Positions 9,076-17,126 of a stretch of DNA of 64,000 bases are shown in pieces (position 1 is the stretch's first letter; every line of letters begins with the position of its first letter). The notes under the pieces were generated by a model that made no database searches, was not told the DNA's origin, and was given only the letters and a program-made list of their open reading frames with translations. Origin of the DNA: CAYREV01 sp964423345 (GTDB lineage Bacteria > Bacteroidota > Rhodothermia > Balneolales > Balneolaceae); NCBI GenBank assembly GCA_964423345.1, contig CAYREV010000005.1:44694-108693 (forward strand). The letters are read 5' to 3'. Both the position numbers and the translations under genes were made by a program.

Positions 9076-10098
9076 TTATTCTCCCAGTATGCGGCCCCAA
9101 AGAGCGGCTATCCGCTTGCGGTTCAGGTCCACCCCCGGATCCAGGTGGTCGAAGCCGACAACCCTGGTGGAATCGTCATTAAATTCGAGCCGGTAACTCC
9201 ATATCAGAGGAGAGGGCTCCTCCCGTAGCCAGAGGTCCCATCGGCCGAAGCGGATATCATGCATATACAGCCCGCCGCCCTCTTCGGTGACGGAATAATA
9301 ACCCTGGGAAAACCACCGTATCCGTTCCACCGGCAGTTGTCCCCGGTAGGGGGCAATCAGCTGATCATTTATATCCACCTGCCTGAATTCAATTTCACGG
9401 TCATCGTCAAAAATGGAATAGAGCCCTGCATATATGGCCTCATCCGACCGGGCATACCCCACCCATAAAAACTCCGTAAAAGGCATGGGCGTCGTCATAT
9501 ACCGTTCGGCGGGAATATCCTTTGTATTAAAGTTTTCCTCAAAAACACCGTTTACATGGCCCTTGATCGCGAATCCCGCTGCCAAATAAAGACTGCTAAA
9601 TCCAAGGCCCAGGTAGTTAGCCCATCTCCGGGCCGGAGTATGCCTGCGCATGAACAGGGATATCAGCACCCCGGCCATCAGGGGCAGGCTGTAAAAGGGG
9701 TCAATAATAAAAATGGTGTTAAAGCTGAAGGTGTAGTTGCTGAAAGGCTGCAAAACCTGGGTGCCGTAGCTGGTACAGGCATCAATGAACACGTGGGTAA
9801 ACAGAACCAGGAACACGAGCAGGCTCCACCTTCTCCATGATACATTATCCCCCCTGTAATACCGGTACAGCAGCCATCCCAGAAGGGGGGCGGCCACAAC
9901 ACTGAAAAACAGGGAGTGGGTTATCCCCCGGTGAATAGCCAGCTCCTGCACTTCCGTTACAAAAGGGTTGGCAAATACATCGAGGTCCGGAACCACTCCA
10001 AGCACCGCTCCCCAGCCAGCGGCCTTGTTGCCGATTTCCCTGCCCAGACAGGCTTCGCCAACGGCCGCGCCAAGTGTTATTTGTGTAATGGTGTCCAA
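9076..10098 (-). CDS. DUF457/YdjM-type inner-membrane metal-dependent hydrolase
   Basis: The protein matches the LexA-regulated/YdjM membrane hydrolase family. It begins LDTITQITLGAAVGEA, has a GVVPDLDVF motif and HRGITHS, which supply Asp and His metal ligands, and has several membrane helices in the first half. The soluble tail is about 140 residues. The family's proteins start at exactly this LDTITQ position, so I use the TTG at 10098 (340 residues). The only upstream ATG (10239) would add 47 residues that overlap the neighbouring gene's end and look non-coding. The biological substrate of the family is not firmly known. It lies downstream of the DUF5916 gene on the same strand. Confidence 0.78.
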   Translation of the reverse strand: MDTITQITLGAAVGEACLGREIGNKAAGWGAVLGVVPDLDVFANPFVTEVQELAIHRGITHSLFFSVVAAPLLGWLLYRYYRGDNVSWRRWSLLVFLVLFTHVFIDACTSYGTQVLQPFSNYTFSFNTIFIIDPFYSLPLMAGVLISLFMRRHTPARRWANYLGLGFSSLYLAAGFAIKGHVNGVFEENFNTKDIPAERYMTTPMPFTEFLWVGYARSDEAIYAGLYSIFDDDREIEFRQVDINDQLIAPYRGQLPVERIRWFSQGYYSVTEEGGGLYMHDIRFGRWDLWLREEPSPLIWSYRLEFNDDSTRVVGFDHLDPGVDLNRKRIAALWGRILGE

Positions 10099-10220
10099 GG
10101 GTATATGATCTTTAACTACAGCTGTATTGTTATTTCCGGACCGCCCGGAATTCCGAAAGAAAGATGGGGTATTCTTTGAACAGATAAAACCTTGGCGAAT
10201 TAATTCCTTACGCCCCCTGC

Positions 10221-12884
10221 TCAGTCGGCCGCAAACCAATAGGTAAACTTAATGGCAAAAAGGTTGTCGCCGGTCTGGCCCAGGGCGTTCACCAGGTCGC
10301 CCGGCCTGGCAAACCTGTTCCCGTTGTGCCTGGCGGCCCTGTTTTGCTGCCAAACCAGAAAGAACGTGCTGCCCGGCTTCCACTGGTAACGCAGAACGAG
10401 ACTGCTCCGAAACGACTTGACCAAAAAGTCGGGGTCCGCAATCGTAAAGACCTCCCCGTTGTGGCGTACATCAAACGCTTCCCCCTGCGTGTTGTTCAGC
10501 ACCTCATAGCGATCCAGCCTATGGCTTCCTGCTGCCGGCAGCTGTCCGGGACGGTAGTAATTGCCGCTGGCCACGAAGGGTTCGGCATAGAGCTCAAGCG
10601 TAAAGTCGGGAGAGAACGCATAGTTCACGCGCGTCTGTAGGGACAGCTGGGACCGGTCGATACTGGAGAAAACATACCGCCCTCCAAATGTTTCGGGCGG
10701 TCCGCCGGAAAGGGTCGTAATATATTGCCTCTTTTGTGTACGTCGGGATAGGGTAGGCTGCAGCTGAAATTCCCAGCGGCCGCCGGTTCGTATTTCCACC
10801 GAAGGGTTGGCCCGGAAACTCCACCCTCCGAACTCATCCGATTGGTAGTTCATAAACACCCTGCCGAATACATTCGCAGCGCGGTCGGTAAACAGGCCTC
10901 CCTGGAACTCCCATTGTCTCGGAGAACCCATAAGCGGGCCTCCACGGGTCAACCGGTCGTCCAGGGCCCGTGGAGTAAATTCCACATCGGCAAAAAAGGT
11001 CCAGAAATTTTTCAGCTCCAGTCGGGGGCCGAACTCAATGGAGTTTTCACGCCTGGTGCCCCCATAGTTCCACGAAGCACTTGAGCTGACTTCAAACCGG
11101 TAGGATTGGTACCAGCTTCCAGGGTCGTTTTCCCGGTAGGTCAGCTCGGCACGGGTACTGATATCATCCGATCGAAACAGTATTCCCGTATCGTTCAGTT
11201 CGAAGCCGGGCGACTTGGTACTACCCTGCACTTCCCATAGCCAGTGCTCTCCCGAATTTTTTGAGAGTTCGATACTTCCGCGCATCCCCGACATGGAGGT
11301 ACTGCTTGAATCTACCGACAAGTATTCGGCATCAGGACGCTGGTAATAGCGGGCGCTGGAATACTGGTCGTTCAAAACTGACTCCCGGCTCCCGCTGACA
11401 TAGCTGAATCCGACGTCTCCGCTCAATTGGTATTTCCCTTCCATAAAACGAAGATTCCAGTCCCCACCCCCCGTAACAGCTGTTTTATTCAACAGCCGGG
11501 AAAGGGGGGTATTCTCTCCAAGCCCACGGTAAACGCCCGTCAGTATGAAACCCGCCGTGGAACTGTAGGGGCCGAACTCCTGCTGAAGCCTCAGCACATT
11601 ATAGGAGGTCAGGGGCTCGACGGGGACGTCGTCAAACTGGTTTGTTTGTGTATTGAATACGCGGGCACGCTCCTTTCCCGTAACGGCCGTGAGCCCACCC
11701 AGCGACAAGCCGTTGGGACTCCGCCCGGTAATCTTTGCCGCACCGAGGATAGAGGTATTGGATATGTCTTCCGAATAATCTGCTTCCGGCCTGAGTGAGG
11801 GGGCAGCCCCTATTCGGCGGGAATAAAAATAACTGTCGGAGCGTCCCCCTCCGCCGCCACCGTTTCCGCCTCCCAATACCCGGAAGAGTTGCTGTCCTTC
11901 GGTAAAGAAGGGCCGCTTCTCTTCAAAAAAGGTTTCAAAGGCGGTAAGGTTTACCTGGGCGGGGTCCGCCTCAACCTGTCCGAAGTCCGGGTTTATAGTA
12001 CCGTCAAGGGTCAGGTTCGGGCCCAGCCCTACTTTGACATCACCGCCGATACGTGTATTTAGCGACACCTTTTCCTCGAAAGGGTTGTCGGGGTTCGGGG
12101 CTCCCCGATACAGGGTCTCTCCGGCAACATAGGGCAAAAACTCAAGCCGGCTGGATGGCACCACATTCTCGATGCCTGTCAGCAGCCCAAATCGCGACGC
12201 CCAGCCCGTCTGGTCCTTGGGTATCATCACCCAGAAGGCATCTTCATTTTCCGACGGCACATAACGGTTGATATTCAGTCCCCAGGTTTGCTCTTCGGCA
12301 TTACTGAACCGAAGCTGTGAAAAGGGGATCCGCATCTCCAGGGTCCATCCAAGGGAGTCTACCTGTGTGGCAGCCGACCATACCGGGTCGTAAGAGTAAT
12401 CCCGCGAGCGGTAACCCATTTCATCTTCGGGTTGAAAATAGTCGGCCCGGACTCCGGAAACAGAAACGGAAAAACTTCGTGCCGTGCGGCGGTCCAGATA
12501 GGTATCCAAAGAAATCACGAGCCGTTCGGCATTGCCCTGGTTGTCCCGCCGTCCCAGTTGCCGCTGTATCTGTGATGGGTTCGGGCTGTACATCCGGGCA
12601 CCTACATAGAGCGCATCATCATCATAGGTAAAAGCCACCCTCGTCTTCTGCGTGGCTTCAGCCCCCTCATCAGGTTCCCGCTGAATAAAACCCGAAGCAA
12701 AACGGGCTTTTCCCCAGACTTCCTCATCCAGGCTTCCGTCCAGTTTTATATCGGAAGTTTGTATGGGAGTAGCACTGATGTTTTTACGGGATTCCGAGCC
12801 ACTATCCTGGGCTCCGGCTCGCAGGTTTAGGGCCATCCCGATGATGAATAATAGCGGTATCGTTTTAACTAATAGTTTAGGCAA
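10221..12884 (-). CDS. DUF5916 outer-membrane protein with CBM9-like N-terminus
   Basis: An 887-residue exported protein (signal peptide about 1-25). Residues 40-220 form a carbohydrate-binding-family-9-like sandwich, opening with IKLDGSLDEEVWGKA and YDDDALYVGARMY. The rest is the DUF5916 region, rich in alternating aromatic/polar beta strands typical of an outer-membrane barrel. NFGQVEADPAQVNLTAFETF is the most characteristic stretch, followed by a Gly-rich linker near residue 340. The family is widespread in Bacteroidota and relatives and is thought to be surface-associated; no reaction is established. The DUF457 gene lies downstream on the same strand. Confidence 0.88.
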   Translation of the reverse strand: MPKLLVKTIPLLFIIGMALNLRAGAQDSGSESRKNISATPIQTSDIKLDGSLDEEVWGKARFASGFIQREPDEGAEATQKTRVAFTYDDDALYVGARMYSPNPSQIQRQLGRRDNQGNAERLVISLDTYLDRRTARSFSVSVSGVRADYFQPEDEMGYRSRDYSYDPVWSAATQVDSLGWTLEMRIPFSQLRFSNAEEQTWGLNINRYVPSENEDAFWVMIPKDQTGWASRFGLLTGIENVVPSSRLEFLPYVAGETLYRGAPNPDNPFEEKVSLNTRIGGDVKVGLGPNLTLDGTINPDFGQVEADPAQVNLTAFETFFEEKRPFFTEGQQLFRVLGGGNGGGGGGRSDSYFYSRRIGAAPSLRPEADYSEDISNTSILGAAKITGRSPNGLSLGGLTAVTGKERARVFNTQTNQFDDVPVEPLTSYNVLRLQQEFGPYSSTAGFILTGVYRGLGENTPLSRLLNKTAVTGGGDWNLRFMEGKYQLSGDVGFSYVSGSRESVLNDQYSSARYYQRPDAEYLSVDSSSTSMSGMRGSIELSKNSGEHWLWEVQGSTKSPGFELNDTGILFRSDDISTRAELTYRENDPGSWYQSYRFEVSSSASWNYGGTRRENSIEFGPRLELKNFWTFFADVEFTPRALDDRLTRGGPLMGSPRQWEFQGGLFTDRAANVFGRVFMNYQSDEFGGWSFRANPSVEIRTGGRWEFQLQPTLSRRTQKRQYITTLSGGPPETFGGRYVFSSIDRSQLSLQTRVNYAFSPDFTLELYAEPFVASGNYYRPGQLPAAGSHRLDRYEVLNNTQGEAFDVRHNGEVFTIADPDFLVKSFRSSLVLRYQWKPGSTFFLVWQQNRAARHNGNRFARPGDLVNALGQTGDNLFAIKFTYWFAAD

Positions 12885-12979
12885 TGTGGGTACTTTTAAA
12901 GACTCCTGTTTTCAAATTGGGGATTAATCTACCATTTTTGAACTATCTTTGGGCGATTATCATTGCTCCTTTTAAGTAA

Positions 12980-13198
12980 AACTTTATTAAAATAGGGTCG
13001 CTCTACGCGAACCTTTTACTACATGGCGGGGGACGGCTGCAGGCCCTTGCCGTTGAAGGGGAGGATGGCAAAGATATACGGAATCGGGATCCCCCGCTTA
13101 TTGAAGAAGGAGCCCCTTTTCCCTGTAGATGGATAGACCTTGAGGATATCGAAAGGCTGGACGACGACCTCCGGATACGGAGCCACCTTCTCACCTGA
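12980..13198 (+). pseudogene. Possible gene remnant, unknown family
   Basis: This 454-bp gap between the DUF5916 start and DoxX (12885-13338) has one open stretch with strongly coding-like codons (many GAN and GGN, purine-first). It runs from after a TAA at 12977 to a TGA at 13196. The end reads PCRWIDLEDIERLDDDLRIR. There is no start codon with a plausible ribosome site, and I recognise no family. It may be the C-terminal end of a deleted gene. The opposite strand is also open, so confidence is low. Confidence 0.25.
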
Positions 13199-13291
13199 CG
13201 GGTCGACCCTCTTCATGAATATTCAGCATTCGGGATTGACCCTGGCGATAACGGGTCCTTGGCATAAGGCCCAAAGGAAAGCATAGTATAT

Positions 13292-13325
13292 AAAAAAACA
13301 GCTCCCCGCTAACCGGGGAGCTGTT
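13292..13325 (-). terminator. Rho-independent terminator of the DoxX gene
   Basis: An 11-bp perfect stem (13297-13307 with 13315-13325, loop of 7) is followed on the minus strand by seven Us. It lies 14 bp beyond the DoxX stop codon. Confidence 0.9.
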
Positions 13326-13338
13326 GATTTCCAAGAGT

Positions 13339-13752
13339 TTAAAACTCTTCGGAAGACCCGGGACTGGATGCGGACGATGCCTCACCTTCATACATGCCCG
13401 CCAGGATCCAAGCACCACCTGCCAGGGCCAACTCTTTCAATAGGATACCCATGGAACCCTGCATAGCCTGTGCACTTTCTGCAGCTATAACAGCCGGAAG
13501 GCGAATGGAAAACACAAAGATCAGCAGCATAACTCCCAGCAGGAGGCCTGCCAACCGGGCTTTTTTCTCAATTAAAAAACTGGCGCTTGCCGCCAGGAAC
13601 GCAGCTCCGGTCAGATAAACCCAGAATGCTCCACCCGGTATGGGTACCATCCCCGTCATGGCACTGGCATTCGTGAAATGCATCACGCCAAAAGCCACGA
13701 ATGGCAGTGCAAACAAGAAACGTCCGATTTTACCTAATAGATTGTTGTCCAT
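13339..13752 (-). CDS. DoxX-family membrane protein
   Basis: A 137-residue protein with four hydrophobic helices (roughly 9-28, 40-62, 66-88, 103-122) and the DoxX-like opening IGRFLFALPFVAFGVMHF. DoxX proteins are small inner-membrane proteins linked to quinone-dependent oxidation or oxidative-stress responses in some species; their general role is unclear. It has its own strong terminator immediately downstream and an AT-rich upstream region, so it is probably monocistronic. Confidence 0.85.
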   Translation of the reverse strand: MDNNLLGKIGRFLFALPFVAFGVMHFTNASAMTGMVPIPGGAFWVYLTGAAFLAASASFLIEKKARLAGLLLGVMLLIFVFSIRLPAVIAAESAQAMQGSMGILLKELALAGGAWILAGMYEGEASSASSPGSSEEF

Positions 13753-13895
13753 AAGAACCCCCTTTTTTAATTGTGGTTTAGATATAAATACTGTACAAAT
13801 AACCCTTTAATGCTAAATGTTAACATGCATATAACTACTTTAAAGGTGAAATCGTTTACCTCTAAAGGGGGAGGGTGAACAGGTGTTGTTTCGAG

Positions 13896-14096
13896 CTATA
13901 ACGGCTGCCAAAGGCCCATAACCTTCCTAAGCTGCACTATCTGTCCGATATGATAGGAATTGTGGTCGAAGCCGGAAGGGCGGGTGCCGACATCTTTCAG
14001 TTTAAGTCCCTTGACCGCCGTTCTAAAATCAACGTGGGCTTGGCGGCCCTCAAGCTGCTCCAGAAGAAGCTGTCGTAACTGTTGACGGTTTTCCAT
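13896..14096 (-). pseudogene. DinB-family gene with an internal in-frame deletion
   Basis: From the ATG at 14096 the frame encodes 66 residues. The first 43 (RQQLRQLLLEQLEGRQAHVD... to GTRPSGF) match the N-terminal helix region of DinB-fold (DinB_2) proteins. The last 23 (DHNSYHIGQIVQLRKVMGLW) match the extreme C-terminal helix that normally ends a protein of about 160-170 residues. The central part of about 100 residues, including the LLEHI region with a metal-binding His, is missing, with the junction near 13967. The frame is preserved across the junction. I read it as a deletion pseudogene; an expressed mini-protein is possible but cannot keep the normal metal site. Confidence 0.72.
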
Positions 14097-14357
14097 GGTG
14101 AAAAGCTTTAAATGACGGCTTTTAAAGAGGGGTATAAATAGCAAAAGCCCTGCCGCCGCAGAGCTTTCTTTCAATCAACTGTTTATAACATACGGCTTTT
14201 ATCCCATACGGAACAAGAAAAACTACAAACCACGAATTATTCCATAACTAATATATAACTAACAGTAATTAATATTTAAATAACGATAACTATTTAATAT
14301 ATTTAAACCTCTTGAATTGAGACGGAATTAACGCCCAAAAACAGGCCCTGTGCCTCT

Positions 14358-14765
14358 ATGCCTAAAAATGTAGGAAATCTTACGCTTTACTCGGTCGACG
14401 ACCTCCACCGGAAACTGGGCTTGAGTAAAATGACTATACGTACCTATCTCAGGGAAGGCAAGATCCGGGCCCGCAAGCTTGGCGTTAAATGGTATGTCAC
14501 AGAAGAGGCCCTCAGGGACTATTTTAACGAGCCTTCAGTAAGCACGGGCAATGACTCCCAAAGAAAAGCGGGTTATCGCTACGTAATCAAGGGCGTCAAC
14601 GACTTGGTCAGCGAGCAGGAAGAGTGCGACACCATGGAGGAGGCGGTTGAGTGTATTCAAAACCAGGCCATTGTCAGCCTGTTCCAGGTCGCCATAATTG
14701 ACAAGCAGACCGGAGAAGTGATCGAACTGGTTAAGGCAAGGGACTTCCTGGACCGCCACACATAA
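14358..14765 (+). CDS. Excisionase/MerR-like helix-turn-helix protein
   Basis: A 135-residue protein. Residues 9-58 form a winged helix-turn-helix of the excisionase/MerR-like type (YSVDDLHRKLGLSKMTIRTY, then GKIRARKLGVKWYVTEEAL). Residues 70-133 form a second small alpha/beta region of unknown kind. No integrase or phage genes are nearby, so this is more likely a chromosomal regulator than a true excisionase. It is preceded by a very AT-rich 180-bp stretch that probably holds its promoter. Confidence 0.72.
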   Translation: MPKNVGNLTLYSVDDLHRKLGLSKMTIRTYLREGKIRARKLGVKWYVTEEALRDYFNEPSVSTGNDSQRKAGYRYVIKGVNDLVSEQEECDTMEEAVECIQNQAIVSLFQVAIIDKQTGEVIELVKARDFLDRHT

Positions 14766-14769
14766 AAAA

Positions 14770-14795
14770 GGTCCCCGGCTATTAGGCCGGAGACC
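14770..14795 (-). other. Stem-loop after the helix-turn-helix gene
   Basis: GGTCCCCGGC pairs with GCCGGAGACC with one mismatch. The flanking run of six As lies on the 5' side, so it would act as a terminator only for leftward transcription. It may instead stabilise the 3' end of the upstream mRNA. Confidence 0.4.
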
Positions 14796-14895
14796 CCGGA
14801 GTCACTCATCTTAACTATTGTAGGATCGCCTGAATAATTCAGGCATCCGCCATACATTACGCAGTAAAACCTTAATCAGATTTACCTTAATCTAC

Positions 14896-15183
14896 ATGCT
14901 TACAAAAGACGACACCAAGCTCGAAATTTTCGGCTTCGGCGATGAGGAGGACGACAATTTTTTCTGCCTGGTCAACCTCCGGAAAAGCCCCGACGGTATT
15001 GACCTGGAAAAACTGGCCTCTGCCGACCCCCGTAACTTTGACGAGGCCCTGAACCGGCAGGGGTGCATCCTGCTGCTCCGGGGAGATGAGGTGGAAGAGC
15101 TAATAAACAGGGGAGACATCACCGACTCGGACCTCCACCAGTCTATCTACGATCTCGCCGTCAGAGAGGAGATCATTACATAG
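14896..15183 (+). CDS. Small acidic protein, unknown
   Basis: I do not recognise this 95-residue protein. It is strongly acidic, with DEEDD near residue 18 and many Asp and Glu. It has no signal peptide or membrane segment and reads as a small cytosolic alpha/beta protein (EIFGFGDEEDDNFFCLVNLR, then ILLLRGDEVEELI). Codon use looks genuine. It lies 130 bp after the helix-turn-helix gene on the same strand, and its stop overlaps the end of a possible broken gene on the other strand. Confidence 0.55.
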   Translation: MLTKDDTKLEIFGFGDEEDDNFFCLVNLRKSPDGIDLEKLASADPRNFDEALNRQGCILLLRGDEVEELINRGDITDSDLHQSIYDLAVREEIIT

Positions 15184-15349
15184 CGTGCCGTCTTGGGCCT
15201 TCGCGCAACTCCCGGGTGCGAATCCTCTCCCTTGCATATGTGCGTCCCTCAAGCGGTTCGACTACATCCGAATATGCCTGATCCAGTTTCCCTTAAAATA
15301 CTTTTTCCGGTTTGACCCTGCGCTCAATCAACTTTACATCCTCATTCAT
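15176..15349 (-). pseudogene. Possible small gene broken by one stop codon
   Basis: On the minus strand an ATG at 15349 opens a frame reading MNEDVKLIERRVKPEKVF, then a TAA at 15293-15295. It continues in the same frame for 38 codons (LDQAYSDVVEPLEGRTYARE, then RIRTRELREGPRRHAM) to a second TAA. The continuation looks coding, suggesting a 57-codon gene with a nonsense mutation. The family is not recognised. The rest of this 229-bp gap holds the promoter region for the following gene. Confidence 0.28.
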
Positions 15350-15412
15350 CCTAACTAATAATTTGCGTATTTTCCCTGTTGGCAAACTAAATAAAAGTAT
15401 TTTCCCTGCATC

Positions 15413-16003
15413 ATGCAGACGAGCGAAAACATTGACGGCAGCAAAATCACGGTAAAACAAAAACTCTTTACCTGGTCGAACCTGATCTCCCTAAGCAGGG
15501 TTTTTGTCGCCGCCCCCATTATTTACCTGCATTATACCAACGGGCAGACGGTAAATGCCGCTGTTGTGCTGCTGGTATTATACGGCATGGTATCTGATTA
15601 CCTGGATGGCTACCTGGCCCGGAAACTGAACGAGGTAACCGAATGGGGCAAGGTCATGGATCCGGTGGCGGACAAGGTTTCAGCTTTCTTTCTGTTTCTG
15701 TATACCGTCTATATCGGGCTCATCCCCCTATGGTTTTTTGCCCTTGAAGTTGCACGCGACCTGTTGATTCTCTCCGGCTCTGCTTTCATCCAAAACCGGC
15801 GGGGCAAGGTTGCCATGGCTACGATGTCCGGAAAATGGAGTGTCAATGCCCTGGCAGGGTACTGGATGTCGGCATTTTTCTTCCCCCAAATGGCCGGGCT
15901 GCAATCCTTTTTCATGGGTATTGCCCTGGCTCTTATGTTTTTATCCCTCATTGATTATTTTCACCGGTTCACACTTATATACAAAGGATTGGAATTTAAC
16001 TAA
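15413..16003 (+). CDS. CDP-alcohol phosphatidyltransferase family protein
   Basis: A 196-residue integral membrane enzyme with the full CDP-alcohol phosphotransferase signature. DYLDGYLAR, then G (in TEWGKVMDPVADK) and the two further Asp residues, match D-x2-D-G-x2-A-R-x8-G-x3-D-x3-D at about residues 63-89. About six hydrophobic helices follow the usual layout. The family transfers a phosphatidyl group from CDP-diacylglycerol to an alcohol such as glycerol-3-phosphate, as in PgsA. I cannot separate a PgsA role from a related one on sequence alone. ftsY starts 87 bp downstream on the same strand. Confidence 0.88.
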   Translation: MQTSENIDGSKITVKQKLFTWSNLISLSRVFVAAPIIYLHYTNGQTVNAAVVLLVLYGMVSDYLDGYLARKLNEVTEWGKVMDPVADKVSAFFLFLYTVYIGLIPLWFFALEVARDLLILSGSAFIQNRRGKVAMATMSGKWSVNALAGYWMSAFFFPQMAGLQSFFMGIALALMFLSLIDYFHRFTLIYKGLEFN

Positions 16004-16089
16004 CGCTCTCATAAATCATAGTTGTACGAAGCCGGGTGGCAACCACTCACATTCCGGTTGGTTAGCAGCTTCGCAATATAGTTTATACA

Positions 16090-17043
16090 ATGGGTTTACT
16101 TGAAAAAATAGGTCTTAAGAAGAAGGAAAAAGTTGAAAAGGGCGTGGAAAAAAGCCGCAGCGGACTTATGGAAAAGCTGGGCAAGGCCATCGCCGGCAAG
16201 GATACGGTCGATGCCGAAGTGCTCGACAACTTGGAGGAAGTGCTGATAACCTCCGATGTTGGGGTTAAGACAACCCTTGAGATCATCGACCGCATCGAGG
16301 CGCGGGTGGCTCGCGACAAATACCTCGGCAGCGACGAGCTGAATGCCCTGCTCAGGGAAGAGATCATCGGCCTGCTTAAAGATCACGCACCGGATAAACC
16401 CGCGGAGTTTGATGCCGACTTCCCCCAAAAGCCCCATATCATTATGGTTGTCGGGGTCAACGGGGTTGGCAAGACCACTACAATCGGCAAGCTGGCCCAC
16501 CACTATAAGCAAGCCGATAAAAAAGTAGTGCTCGGTGCGGCCGACACCTTTAGGGCCGCGGCCGTCGACCAGCTTAAGATCTGGAGCGAGCGGGCGGGCG
16601 TCCCCATCATACAGCAGGGACAAAATGCAGACCCCGCAGCCGTGGCATACGATACGGTGGAGGCGGCCAAGGCCCGGGGTGCCGACGTGGCCCTTGTGGA
16701 TACCGCCGGCCGGCTGCATAACAAGAAGTCACTCATGGACGAGCTTGCCAAAATTAAGCGCGTAATGGGCAAAGTAGTCGAGAATGCTCCCCATGAGGTG
16801 CTTCTGGTACTCGATGCTTCGACCGGGCAGAATGCCATGGAGCAGGCCAGGGCCTTCGCCTCCTTCGTCGATATCACGGGCCTGGCCCTGACCAAGCTCG
16901 ACGGGACCGCCAAGGGAGGTATCGTCATAGGCGTCTCCAACGAGCTGGATGTCCCCGTAAAATATATCGGGGTGGGCGAACAGGTCGAAGACCTTCAGGT
17001 TTTTGACCGGGAGCTGTTTGTTAATTCCCTGTTTAGAGAATAG
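16090..17043 (+). CDS. ftsY: Signal recognition particle receptor FtsY
   Basis: A 317-residue SRP-family GTPase that docks SRP-ribosome complexes at the inner membrane. It has an N-domain helical bundle (about 25-100), the P-loop GVNGVGKTT at 122-130, then DTFRAAAVDQL, DTAGR, TKLDGTAKGG and a final GVGEQVEDLQVFD. The acidic A-domain of proteobacterial FtsY is replaced by a short lysine-rich start (LKKKEKVEKG), as is usual outside Proteobacteria. It is followed after 84 bp by the first TPR-CHAT gene. Confidence 0.97.
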   Translation: MGLLEKIGLKKKEKVEKGVEKSRSGLMEKLGKAIAGKDTVDAEVLDNLEEVLITSDVGVKTTLEIIDRIEARVARDKYLGSDELNALLREEIIGLLKDHAPDKPAEFDADFPQKPHIIMVVGVNGVGKTTTIGKLAHHYKQADKKVVLGAADTFRAAAVDQLKIWSERAGVPIIQQGQNADPAAVAYDTVEAAKARGADVALVDTAGRLHNKKSLMDELAKIKRVMGKVVENAPHEVLLVLDASTGQNAMEQARAFASFVDITGLALTKLDGTAKGGIVIGVSNELDVPVKYIGVGEQVEDLQVFDRELFVNSLFRE

Positions 17044-17126
17044 GAACTTTAATTAACTCCTTTTGATTTATCTGTTTTTGAAAGCATAAGTACAATGTGG
17101 TGCAAAAGGGTACGGGGTAGTCATCT

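Noticed and set aside
13023..13136. Short plus-strand ORF starting MAGDGCRPLPLKGR in the gap before DoxX
   Set aside because: Codon pattern is poor compared with the overlapping frame, and there is no ribosome site.
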